DNA from: Site-B1 sp963827785
GTDB lineage: Bacteria > Bacteroidota > Bacteroidia > Flavobacteriales > Flavobacteriaceae
Assembly (NCBI GenBank): GCA_963827785.1
Contig: CAWHCT010000028.1
Location: forward strand, 1-16,559
Reading direction: 5' to 3'
Length of the DNA: 16,559 nucleotides
Part shown: positions 7,183-15,794 of the stretch, piece after piece
Position numbering within the stretch: position 1 is the first letter of the stretch
Layout of the letters: every line of letters begins with the position of its first letter
The notes under the pieces: generated by a model
Told to the model about the DNA's origin: nothing
Database searches by the model: none
The model's input: only the letters and a program-made list of their open reading frames with translations
Position numbers and translations under genes: made by a program

Positions 7183-8132
7183 TTAATTGGTTTCAGTCCA
7201 CATGCGTCTCACAAAATCCAAATCGTGTTTTATTCTTTTGAACACTTCTTTGTGTGCAATGGTTGGAGTGCCTCCATGTTCTGCACCTCCCAGATCGTAC
7301 TCCACATGAATAGATATTGGAACATTAATGTTGTTTTCTTTGAGCAATTCAAAATAGCGTTTAAAATCAACCATTCCTTCACCTAAAGGCGTAAAAATTC
7401 GCTTCCATTTACCATCCACTTTTCCCCATTTAAAATCTTTTACTACCAAAGTATTAATGTAAGGTTTAATCAAATGAAATCCGATTTCCCAATTTTCTCC
7501 GCCTTCAACAGTTGCATGCATAATATCGTATTGACAGCCTAAATGTGAAGTTGTTGTGTTTTCCAATGCTTTATGTAAATCCCAAATAGAAGCTCCTACA
7601 TAATGTCCGGAATGATTATGGTAACCTCCTATTATTCCTATTTCTTTATTTAGCGCTGATAAATCAATGAACTGTCTTATTTGCTATTTCTACTTTCTGT
7701 GAAATATCTTCATCTGTTTTATATTTTATCCAGGCAGTTCTGTAAAATTCATAACCTAAATTTTTAGCTGTTTTTAAAACTGTTCTCTGAATCTCATTAT
7801 CAGCATCAATCACATTTGATGAAAACATTCTAGGAATTAAATTGAACGATCTTCATGGCTTCTGTTGCTTTTGGTAAATCGTCTGTAACTCTTTCCGGAA
7901 GTACATGTCCTTTTGGTCTAACTGTTAGATCGACTCCATCAAATCCCATTTCCTTGGCAGCTTCACTCATGTCTTTGTAATTCAAAAACTGAAGATGCTT
8001 GGAAAATATATGGACTTCCAGATTTTTTGCTGAATTATAAATTGAAAATAAATTGTCTGCAATTCCCGTTCCCGGAATAAAAAATGCACTGCTTGCCAAT
8101 GCTGTTTGATTTATAAAGTCCCTTCGTTTCAT
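7183..8132 (-). pseudogene. Exported sugar isomerase/epimerase-like protein, two frameshifts
   Basis: The reading frame is broken twice. Frame 1 runs from the ATG at 8132 to a TAG at 7832-7830. Frame 2 takes over between 7852 and 7833 (SFNLIPRMFSSNVIDADNE...) and ends with TGA at 7666-7664. Frame 3 takes over between 7683 and 7667 (QFIDLSALNKEIGIIGGYHN...) and reaches the TAA at 7183. Each shift is one extra base, and removing both gives 315 residues, a normal length. The joined protein has a twin-arginine-like signal (MKRRDFINQTALASSAF), then an AP-endonuclease/xylose-isomerase TIM barrel with GFDGVDLTVRP, GGYHNHSG, CQYDIMHATVEGG and HVEYDLGG, the usual metal and substrate positions. It follows the lipoprotein homologue by 7 bases, so they form an operon. 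Pseudogene, sequencing error and recoding cannot be separated here. The ATG at 8132 is chosen over one at 8165, which would overlap the upstream gene. Confidence 0.8.
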
Positions 8133-8139
8133 TTGATTC

Positions 8140-9015
8140 TTATTTTGATATGTTATTATTCTCAATTCGTTTTAAACCATCTATATTTTTCTGAAGGACT
8201 TCCTTAACATCTTTTTCGCCCACATGTCCTAAAATTCCCCAGGGACCTTCAAATCCAACCTCTTTTAATGTCTTAATCATTTCTTTTTCATAATCACCTT
8301 CGCCAATGGTAAGAATCTTTTCCCCATCTTTTTCCATGCCATTTAAATTCACAGCGGATAGATAAGGCTTCATTTTTAAGGCTATTTCTGAAAAATTGTC
8401 TATGTTTTCATGACCATGATGAAAATTGTAAACCAAACTCAGATCATATTCCGGTAAAGCTTTGATAACTTCAATTTGATTCAAAGGATTGCCAAACCAG
8501 CCTTTATGATTGTATAAGGCAACTTTACAATTTATGGAATCTGCTTTTTCAGCAACAAATTTTATCAACTCAGTGGCTTTTTCAAGCGACTCTTCATGAC
8601 TAATCTCTTTAAAATAGCTTTCACTCAATCCAACCCAAATTGTGGTTTTTAGTTTAAGTTCATTCACAATGTTGAACATTTTATCATTGGACTGACTCAA
8701 GCCATTAACGGAGTCTCTTTTAGGGTTAAGCCATATCCATACCGAAATAATTTCAATGCCATTTTCTTGAGCGAGAATCAATTCCTCTTTGCTATCCACC
8801 AAATGTGTGTCCCGCCAATCATAGGCATATTTTGTGAAGCCCAAATCCTTCATCATTTTAATTCGTTCGCTTGGTGTTCTTTTCAGAGAATCATAAGCTA
8901 CTATACACCAGGGAAAGGTTTTTTCTATTGTGATTTTTTCGGATTTTTGTTTGCATCCAAAAAGTATTAAAAGCAATAGAATAAGAATAGTTGAATTTCT
9001 TAAAATTTGGATCAT
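8140..9015 (-). CDS. Lipoprotein xylose-isomerase-like TIM-barrel protein
   Basis: This 291-residue protein has a lipoprotein signal (MIQILRNSTILILLLLILFGC, acylated Cys21) and then a sugar phosphate isomerase/epimerase-type TIM barrel. Recognisable elements are LGFTKYAYDW near residue 60, TTIWVGLSESYFKE, a YNHKGWFGNP segment with a likely metal- or substrate-binding histidine, LVYNFHHGHENI, and the C-terminal PWGILGHVGEKDVKEVLQ. It is intact, unlike the genes on both sides, and is predicted to be membrane-anchored outside the cytoplasm. That excludes a classic cytosolic sugar-phosphate role and suggests work on a free or glycosidic sugar released by the neighbouring glycoside hydrolase. It is the first gene of a two-gene minus-strand operon and is divergent from the hydrolase. 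The precise reaction is unknown. Confidence 0.82.
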   Translation of the reverse strand: MIQILRNSTILILLLLILFGCKQKSEKITIEKTFPWCIVAYDSLKRTPSERIKMMKDLGFTKYAYDWRDTHLVDSKEELILAQENGIEIISVWIWLNPKRDSVNGLSQSNDKMFNIVNELKLKTTIWVGLSESYFKEISHEESLEKATELIKFVAEKADSINCKVALYNHKGWFGNPLNQIEVIKALPEYDLSLVYNFHHGHENIDNFSEIALKMKPYLSAVNLNGMEKDGEKILTIGEGDYEKEMIKTLKEVGFEGPWGILGHVGEKDVKEVLQKNIDGLKRIENNNISK

Positions 9016-9111
9016 GATTTCTCAAATAGAATACCATACTAAATTAATGATTAATTCATTGTTTCATTAAAGAAATAAGGCATAAATTAATTGTAATTAA
9101 GCTTTTTTATT

Positions 9112-9139
9112 TTTGTTATTAAAAGATTTAAGATATTTG
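9112..9139 (+). promoter_or_regulatory. Weak Bacteroidota-type promoter for the glycoside hydrolase
   Basis: In the 167-base divergent gap, TTTG (9112-9115) and GATATTTG (9132-9139, one mismatch to TAnnTTTG) lie 16 bases apart. This is slightly closer than usual for the primary sigma factor of this phylum. It would start transcription about 36 bases before the ATG. No matching element was found for the divergent lipoprotein gene. Tentative. Confidence 0.35.
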
Positions 9140-9182
9140 TTAAGTAAACTAAATCCTTAAAACATTTAATATAAATTAGATT

Positions 9183-10833
9183 ATGAAACTAAACATAAAA
9201 TTAGCAGCTATTTTGTTTTTATTTGCGACTGTAAGCGGTTATACTCAATCTAAAAGTAAAATTGAATTAAAAGACAACTGGTACCATCTCGACGGAGAAA
9301 AGTTCTTTATTAAAGCTATTGGCTATGAAATAGGAGCACGTCCAGGACAACATCCTTATGAGGATGCAAAACGAGATGACCTTGAGTTAATGAAATTTGA
9401 TCTTGAGAAACATTAAGGATGGTGGCTACAACGCCATTAGAACCTGGAGTCAATATTCTGAAGAGCAGTTGAAACTTGTACAAGAATCGGGTTTAAAGCT
9501 TATTATGGGTTTAGAGGTAAATCCTGAAGAAGATTATGGCGATCCCAAATTTTTAAATAGTATTAAAGAAGACATGAAAAAACTTATGGCTTATGCGCCA
9601 AAATATGATTGTATAATATCGTATCTGGTTATCAATGAACCGCAAACAGATCATATCCACCATGTATCAGGAAAAGCATTTGTAAATCTTATGCAGATGC
9701 TTACAGATATTATCCATGAAGAACATCCTGGAATTCCAGTAACCCTTGCAGCTAATGCTATGATTAGTGATTACATGGACCAAAGCATCTTTGATGTATA
9801 CGCATACAATTGTTACGACCATAATGAGGGTCAAACAGCAACAATGGGGTTTAGAGATTATATTATAGGTTTGACTGAATTAAACGGATTAGATAAGCCG
9901 TTTATAACGACCGAATTCGGATACTCGGTATCACCAAAAGGTGGTTTTAGTAATTACGGAACTAACACTTTAGATGAACAGAGTAACGGTGTAATTGCCA
10001 ATTATAGAGATCTTCTTGATTCTGGTGCTGTTGGTATGTGCCCATTTTATTATGCAGACGGATGGTGGAAAGGCGGTGAAAAAAGTGTTCATAATATAAC
10101 GCAACCCGAAGAGTGGTTTGGGTTCTGGGGCTATAGCGATTTGAATGATCATTATGGTTCGCCTCGTCCAGTATGGTATGCTATGAGAGATTATATGAAA
10201 GGCTTGATTTTAAGTCCAAAGAACAAATCGATGCATACCAATACTAAAATACCTTTAGAACTTTATAATACCCAAGATGTAAAAAAAGTTGTTGTAAAAT
10301 ACCGTGACAAGGTTTTGTTTGAAAAAAACATGATAAGCGAAGGCTATTTTGCTGATGAATTGACAATTAATCCAGATGGTATTGAAGATATGGAACTTGC
10401 TTTTGAGTTTTACGATAAGGATAATACCATTTTAAAAACTGAATCTATCTTTATTTTGGCTTCAAAAACACCTTTTGAGTTACCTAAATTGAGTATAGAA
10501 GTGACTCCTGAAGATGACTTAAATAAAGGAAAAATAGGAAGCATCAAAACTAAAATAGAGTCCAACGATAATTTTAAATTGGTCGGTGATTTGGTTGTGA
10601 GTTATAACACACACCTAGGATGGGATGTTGGACCACAAACATCTGTCTCTATAAAGGATCAATTGGATGAAAAGATAATTACTTCTGAAGAATTCTTTAA
10701 TATCCCTGATAATTGCTGGGTTGTAAATGCATCTGCCGGAATTTGGGTTGAGTACGGTAATTTTAAATTTAAAATCCACGATCAGAAAATAATTTTCAGA
10801 GGTGATTGGGCAAAGGAAGTTGGTAGAAAATAA
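9183..10833 (+). pseudogene. Secreted clan GH-A-type glycoside hydrolase with one frameshift
   Basis: The protein starts with a signal peptide (about residues 1-20, ending VSGYTQ) and a short beta segment (NWYHLDGEKFFIKAIGYE). It then shifts by +1 between 9394 and 9413. Frame 1 stops at TAA 9414-9416, and frame 2 continues with NIKDGGYNAIRTWSQYSEEQ. Deleting one base gives 549 residues. The TIM barrel has the clan GH-A pair: acid/base E152 in YLVINEPQ and nucleophile E244 in FITTEFGY (joined numbering), both on the intact part. A beta-rich C-terminal region follows (about 340-549). GH2-C or a GH5-like relative is the best guess; the exact family is not clear. Catalytic residues being kept argues for a recent lesion, an assembly error or recoding, not old decay. 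Its neighbours are TIM-barrel isomerase-like proteins, which suggests a glycan-processing cassette. Confidence 0.8.
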
Positions 10834-10857
10834 AATAATCCCATAATTTTTTTTAAT

Positions 10858-10888
10858 AAAAAAACGCAACTCAATTGAGTTGCGCTTT
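10858..10888. terminator. Palindromic terminator for dnaN and the glycoside hydrolase
   Basis: CGCAACTCAA (10865-10874) abuts TTGAGTTGCG (10875-10884). On the minus strand the stem is followed by a run of seven T (10864-10858), a good intrinsic terminator for dnaN, which ends at 10937. On the plus strand the tail is CTTTT, weaker, serving the hydrolase that ends at 10833. The core and five adjoining A bases are identical to the terminator at 7126-7155. Confidence 0.85.
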
Positions 10889-10936
10889 TCATCCATTATT
10901 AATTGTTGAAACTTGACTAATAGCAAGTGCCAAATT

Positions 10937-12055
10937 TTAGTTATTTAACATCACAGGCATTACAAGCATGATGATCGATTCTCCTGGATCTAAACCATCA
11001 GTTGGAGTTAAAATTCCTGCTCTGTTTGGCAGACTCATTTCAAGTTGTACTTCATCTGATGCCAAATTAGATATCATCTCGGTCAAAAATCGTGAGTTGA
11101 ATCCAATTTGCATATCATCTCCCTGATAATCACAAGTCAATCGTTCTTCTGCTTTGTTGCTGTAATCAATATCTTCAGCAGAAACATTCAATTCAGCCCC
11201 TGCAACTTTCAGACGTATTTGATGGGTAGTTTTATTGGAGAAAATACTAACCCGACGTACAGAATTCAAGAATTGTGTTCTGTCTATCAGTAATTTATTC
11301 GGATTCTCTTTTGGTATTACAGCTTCGTAATTTGGATATTTTCCGTCTATCAACCTACAGATCAAAACTGTATTATCAAAAGTGAATTTAGCGTTGGAAT
11401 CGTTATAATCAATAGTTACATCACTATCACTTCCTGCCAGGATCCCTTTTAATAACGTCAAAGGTTTTTTAGGCATAATGAACTCAGCCGTTTGATTAGC
11501 TTTTACATCTTCACGGGTATATTTAACCAGTTTGTGTGCATCTGTAGCAACAAAGGTCAACCCTTCTGTTGAAAACTGAAAAAAGACACCACTCATTACA
11601 GGTCTCAGATCGTCGTTTCCTGCCGCAAAAATAGTTTTACTGATCGCTGTTGCCAAAACATCACCATTTAAAGTAGTTGAACTAGGATTTTCCAGTTCTA
11701 CTGCCTTAGGAAATTCGTCGCCATTGGCATATGCTAAAGCATACTTACCATGGTTTGAACTAATTTCAACAGTGTTGTTGTCTTCAACTACAAAGGTCAG
11801 TGGCTGCTCAGGAAACGTTTTCAAGGTATCTAAAAGCAATCTGGCAGGAATAGCCACGCTGCCTTCGCTTTCACTTTCAACAGTGATAGTGGAGGACATT
11901 GTAGTTTCCAGATCGGACGCCGAAACGGTTAAAACAGATTTATTTAACTCGAATAAAAAATTATCTAATATTGGTAATGTATTGGAGTTATTTATTACGC
12001 CTCCTAAAACTTGAAGTTGCTTTAATAAATAAGTACTTGAAACAATAAACTTCAT
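10937..12055 (-). CDS. dnaN: DNA polymerase III beta subunit (sliding clamp)
   Basis: This 372-residue protein is the processivity clamp of the replicative polymerase, a homodimeric ring around DNA. It shows the three-domain beta-clamp pattern: MKFIVSSTYLLKQLQVLGGVI...TLPILDNFLFEL at the start, the IPARLLLDTLKTFP segment near residue 75, the central LRPVMSGVFF and VATDAHKLV motifs (about 150-180), then LIDGKYPNYEAVIP and the C-terminal MLVMPVMLNN, a variant of the usual MPMRL end. The length is normal. It is not next to dnaA; dnaN beside gldG is an arrangement I recall from other Flavobacteriaceae. A good promoter lies just upstream and a terminator downstream, so it is likely transcribed alone as well as by read-through from gldFG. 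Confidence 0.97.
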   Translation of the reverse strand: MKFIVSSTYLLKQLQVLGGVINNSNTLPILDNFLFELNKSVLTVSASDLETTMSSTITVESESEGSVAIPARLLLDTLKTFPEQPLTFVVEDNNTVEISSNHGKYALAYANGDEFPKAVELENPSSTTLNGDVLATAISKTIFAAGNDDLRPVMSGVFFQFSTEGLTFVATDAHKLVKYTREDVKANQTAEFIMPKKPLTLLKGILAGSDSDVTIDYNDSNAKFTFDNTVLICRLIDGKYPNYEAVIPKENPNKLLIDRTQFLNSVRRVSIFSNKTTHQIRLKVAGAELNVSAEDIDYSNKAEERLTCDYQGDDMQIGFNSRFLTEMISNLASDEVQLEMSLPNRAGILTPTDGLDPGESIIMLVMPVMLNN

Positions 12056-12091
12056 GAATCTAAATTATTTTCGGTTGAATTAATTCTATTA

Positions 12092-12127
12092 CAAATATAT
12101 CTTAATCGAGGCTTTTTAAGAAACAAA
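12092..12127 (-). promoter_or_regulatory. Promoter of dnaN, Bacteroidota type
   Basis: Read on the minus strand, TATATTTG (12099-12092) is a perfect TAnnTTTG -7 element. Upstream lies TTTGTTTC (12127-12120), the last four bases of which leave a 20-base spacer, fitting the -33 region. The predicted start lies near 12085, giving a leader of about 30 bases before the ATG at 12055. It sits in the 86-base gap after the gldFG stop. Confidence 0.65.
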
Positions 12128-12141
12128 CTTATTAACAACCA

Positions 12142-14526
12142 TCAGGTGTATTTTTTTCTTCTAATGTAATTGAATACAAATCCAAAAAGTGCCAATATCA
12201 CTAATGGAATTGCAATATTTATCAGTTGCCACTTCGTTTTTTGGTCTGCAATTTTTTGCTGATCCAGAAAAGCAATTGCTATTTCCTTGGATCGAATGTT
12301 TATAAGTCCATCGTCATCCAGCAAATAATTAACTGCATTAAGGAGGAATTCTTTATTTCCAAAGGTTTGACCGGTCCATTTATCAAAACCTAATTCCTGC
12401 GGACCAGTTCTGCCAAATTCATTTTTGATCACATCGCCATCGGCAATTACGATCATTTTTGTTGGTATGCTTTTATTCTTTTCTTTGGATAGTTTAAAAG
12501 GCTTGATCCTGTTATTGTAAACACTTGTAAATTCACCCTCAAGCAAGACAGCTAAATTCTGATCGCCTCTGTTATACCTTGAAGGATCCGGCTCCTGCGT
12601 TACCATATCTAAACTGATCTCGATCGGAGTTCCATCAAGTTTTGATAAAGGAGAGCTCTTTAAAAGAATGGTTTTTGTAATATCATTTTTTAAGGTATCG
12701 ATCTGATTGGCAAAATCGAATTTCACCAAATTCAAATTATTGACAATAGGGTGGTTGCTTGCATTCTTCGCCAAAGGTGAATACTGCCATTTTACAGGTT
12801 GAAACTGTGCCTGACTTCCCTCACCAATAGCTAAAGTAATTGGAGCAGAATACATGTCATTTACCAAAACCGGATTGATGCGAATACCGTATTTAAAAAA
12901 GAGATCGGTTAAATTCAAATCTCTGCCTATCGCAACAGATTTCCCGGATTTACTGTATAAACTATCCTTGTCCATTGCCACAGCATCAATAAGCCACAGG
13001 CTTTTTCCGCCATTCATTATATATTGATCTAGCACTAGTTTTTCTTCCTCAGAAAAAGCTAAAGTAGGCTTCGCTGCAATTATCAGATCGAATGTATTTA
13101 ACTTATCAAGAGTACTTTGAGCATTGTTGGCAACACTGTCAAGAGTGAATGGCGCAATAAAATAATAGTCCCTGAGAGTTGTCACAAAATCAGCTATGTA
13201 TTTGTTTTCGAGTTCGTCATTACCTCTTAAAACGGCAACTTTTCGTTTTTTAGGATTTAACAGTTTGCTAAAACCATCAGCAAAAGCATATTCAAGATTT
13301 TGGACTGAATTGTTTACTAGTTCCTGTTGTGATGCACCAATTTTGTTCTTTACCAATGATATCTTGACCGTCTGATCATTATAACTGGCAAGTGCCCAGG
13401 GAAAGATCAATTCCTGAGAGGATTTACCATTTTCCTGAACGCTCAACTGCATCGGCGTTAATCCCCTTTCGGTTAGTTGCTGAATAACAAGGTCTCTATT
13501 TTCATCATCCACTATCGGATTGATAAAATTGAATTTTATGTTTGTATTGGATGCCGAAAACTCTTCCAATATTTGCTGTGTTTCCGATTTAAGTTTTCTG
13601 AATTCTGATGGAAAATCACCTTCCAAAAACACATCTACAATAATTGGCGAATCCACGTCAGCTACCGTATTTAAAGCTGCATCTGATAGTGTGTATCGAT
13701 TATCGCTGGTAAGGTCAAAGCGTTCATATAATCCAATTCTTGCTGAAAAAACATTGATCACGATAAGGCTTAATGGTAACAAAATCCATATCAGGGCTTC
13801 TTTTTTCTCGAACCCTTTTGTATTAATTCGTCCCAGAGTTAATAACACAAATAAAAGTGAAATGCTCACGAAATAGAGAAGATCTCTTGTGTCCAATACA
13901 CCAAGACCCATACTCTTATAATGTGAGTTCATTCCCAGTTTGTCAATCAATGAGCTGGAAAAATAGTCTGCGATACCATCGAACCCAAAATAGAACAGGA
14001 AACAAATAAAGACACCAACAATAAATGCAACTATTTGATTATTGGTTACTGATGAAGCGAAAATTCCTATGGCAGTATACGACGAAATTAAGAACAACAA
14101 TCCCAGATAGGATCCTAACACACTTGCAAGATCAAGGTTACCTGGAGGATCCCCTAAGAGATATATGGTTAAGACATAAAGCAAGGTAGGAATAAGTGCA
14201 ATAATTATTAAAATTAAAGCTCCGAAATATTTACCAAGTACAATTTTAAAATGACTGATTGGCTTTGTTAAAAGAAGTTCTAATGTGCCTTGTTTTTTCT
14301 CTTCAGCAAAACTGCTCATAGTGACTGCAGGAATCAAAAATAAAAGAATCCAGGGAGCTAAAAGAAAGAAGGAGGACAGATCGGCAAATCCGTAATCCAG
14401 AACATTGAATTCGCCTTTAAAGACCCACAAGAATAAACCGTTCAACAACAGGAATAAGGCAATTACCAAGTAACCTATTGGCGATGCAAAAAATGAGTTT
14501 ATTTCTTTTCTTAAAATTGCGAACAT
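12142..14526 (-). CDS. GldF-GldG fusion, gliding-motility ABC transporter component
   Basis: This 794-residue ORF covers two proteins that are separate in Flavobacterium johnsoniae. Residues 1 to about 235 match GldF, an ABC-2 type permease with six membrane segments and the motif FAEEKKQGTLELLLTKPIS between TM2 and TM3. From about 245 it continues as GldG: a membrane anchor (ALIWILLPLSLIVINVF), then the large extracytoplasmic ABC-transporter auxiliary domain (YERFDLTSDNRYTLSDAAL..., NPIVDDENRDLVIQQL, GGKSLWLIDAVAMDKDSLY), and a C-terminal membrane helix followed by RRKKYT. About 241 plus 553 residues equals the two usual lengths, so nothing is lost at the join (near GRINTKGFEKKE). The permease partners with the GldA ATPase, which is not in the window. 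The system is linked to gliding and surface-protein function in flavobacteria. The upstream gap contains heptamer arrays. Confidence 0.9.
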   Translation of the reverse strand: MFAILRKEINSFFASPIGYLVIALFLLLNGLFLWVFKGEFNVLDYGFADLSSFFLLAPWILLFLIPAVTMSSFAEEKKQGTLELLLTKPISHFKIVLGKYFGALILIIIALIPTLLYVLTIYLLGDPPGNLDLASVLGSYLGLLFLISSYTAIGIFASSVTNNQIVAFIVGVFICFLFYFGFDGIADYFSSSLIDKLGMNSHYKSMGLGVLDTRDLLYFVSISLLFVLLTLGRINTKGFEKKEALIWILLPLSLIVINVFSARIGLYERFDLTSDNRYTLSDAALNTVADVDSPIIVDVFLEGDFPSEFRKLKSETQQILEEFSASNTNIKFNFINPIVDDENRDLVIQQLTERGLTPMQLSVQENGKSSQELIFPWALASYNDQTVKISLVKNKIGASQQELVNNSVQNLEYAFADGFSKLLNPKKRKVAVLRGNDELENKYIADFVTTLRDYYFIAPFTLDSVANNAQSTLDKLNTFDLIIAAKPTLAFSEEEKLVLDQYIMNGGKSLWLIDAVAMDKDSLYSKSGKSVAIGRDLNLTDLFFKYGIRINPVLVNDMYSAPITLAIGEGSQAQFQPVKWQYSPLAKNASNHPIVNNLNLVKFDFANQIDTLKNDITKTILLKSSPLSKLDGTPIEISLDMVTQEPDPSRYNRGDQNLAVLLEGEFTSVYNNRIKPFKLSKEKNKSIPTKMIVIADGDVIKNEFGRTGPQELGFDKWTGQTFGNKEFLLNAVNYLLDDDGLINIRSKEIAIAFLDQQKIADQKTKWQLINIAIPLVILALFGFVFNYIRRKKYT

Positions 14527-14533
14527 TAAGTTT

Positions 14534-14588
14534 GTTAAAAGTTAAAAGTTAAAAGTTAAAAGTTAAAAGTTAAAAGTTAAAAGTTATA
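14534..14588. repeat. GTTAAAA heptamer array (seven perfect units)
   Basis: Seven uninterrupted GTTAAAA units run from 14534 to 14582, followed by a degenerate GTTATAA. On the minus strand this is TTTTAAC repeated, ending 8 bases before the gldFG start codon at 14526. It therefore forms the whole immediate leader of that gene. Such arrays can change length by slipped-strand mispairing. Confidence 0.95.
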
Positions 14589-14918
<330 letters not shown>

Positions 14919-14920
14919 CC

Positions 14921-15757
14921 TTATTCTTTTGTGAAATTAACTGTAATCGTATCTCTAAAACCTAATCCTAAAAGAGTTGCAGCGCTCCCAACACTTCCGC
15001 TGTTGCCCTTGTAAAGTGCTATTTCCAGAAAATCAGAAGAATTAAAAACCACCATTTTCCTTCCTTCATCCTGTCGTTTGCTTTTCTCTATATCAAAGTT
15101 TACAATATCACTGTATTTATTAAAAATAGTAGTGAATTTATAGTTCCTTGCTGAAATTTCATAGGTTCTGCCTTTTCTAATGGACTCAAAGAATTTCTTT
15201 TTAATATTGGTAACTACATTCCCGTAATTATCAATATATATAACATTGCCAATTATCTGGCTTTTCTCGGCACTTACAAAAGGGACTATATTTTTTATCG
15301 GATTTATTTCTTCGATAGCTTTACCGATCACTTCCAGGGTTCCACCTCTTGCAATATGGCAGGCTACTTTTACAAAAACATCAAAAACCGGAAAGCTGGT
15401 TTCGATCTTATCATGAATATTTATCTCAACAATTTTTTCCGGGACAATTTCCGAGCAGATCATGCTCATAACACCATTATTAGCACAAATAAAATAATGG
15501 TCATCTAATTTTAAGGCAATATGCTTGTTCTCCTTATTGATCTCTGCATCAATCCCAATAAGGTGGATAGTTCCCTTAGGGAAACTGTTGTAGGAATTCA
15601 AAATGATATAGGCTGCTTCCGGAACATTAAATGGAGTTACATTATGGGAAATATCAACAATTTTTACATCCGGGAGTTCACTGTAAATAGCTCCTTTGGT
15701 TGCACCAGCAAAGTGGTCTTTCTCCCCAAAATCAGTTGTTAATGTTATGATTGCCAT
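14921..15757 (-). CDS. SAM hydrolase/halogenase-family protein (DUF62)
   Basis: This 278-residue protein belongs to the family of S-adenosylmethionine hydroxide adenosyltransferases and SAM chlorinases/fluorinases. It has the N-terminal TLTTDFGEKDHFAGATKGAI signature (D9), DISHNVTPFNVPEAAYI, then HLIGIDAEINKENKHI where most members have a VDPGVGTxRR motif, then FICANNGVMSMI (N93-N94), CHIARGGTL (H134) and the C-terminal GNVIYIDNYGNVVTNI domain. Asp70 and His134 of the hydrolase Asp-Arg-His triad seem kept, but the arginine is replaced by an N-K pair, so activity may differ. A TTG six bases upstream (15763) is in frame, but the ATG at 15757 gives the family-typical MAIITLTTDFG start and is preferred. 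It is first in the operon with the ABM gene and divergent from phoH. Confidence 0.88.
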   Translation of the reverse strand: MAIITLTTDFGEKDHFAGATKGAIYSELPDVKIVDISHNVTPFNVPEAAYIILNSYNSFPKGTIHLIGIDAEINKENKHIALKLDDHYFICANNGVMSMICSEIVPEKIVEINIHDKIETSFPVFDVFVKVACHIARGGTLEVIGKAIEEINPIKNIVPFVSAEKSQIIGNVIYIDNYGNVVTNIKKKFFESIRKGRTYEISARNYKFTTIFNKYSDIVNFDIEKSKRQDEGRKMVVFNSSDFLEIALYKGNSGSVGSAATLLGLGFRDTITVNFTKE

Positions 15758-15794
15758 TGGCAAATTGTTGATATTTTTTTCATGTAGTACAACG

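Noticed and set aside
7141..7386. Plus-strand ORF of 81 codons
   Set aside because: It begins in the terminator palindrome and is antisense to the well-supported isomerase coding sequence; its protein has no recognisable pattern.
7126..10888. Cassette as a transposon or integron
   Set aside because: There is no transposase, integrase or clear target duplication; the shared ends act as terminators, so only a recombination idea is kept as a finding.
10615..10926. Minus-strand ORF of 103 codons
   Set aside because: It overlaps the 3' end of the glycoside hydrolase in antisense and reads through the palindromic terminator; it is a frame shadow.
12056..12141. Replication origin next to dnaN
   Set aside because: Only one poor DnaA-box-like sequence (TTATTAACA) is visible and there is no dnaA; the gap is explained by the dnaN promoter.
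13520..13876. Plus-strand ORF of 118 codons
   Set aside because: It is antisense to the clearly conserved GldG region and has no family resemblance.
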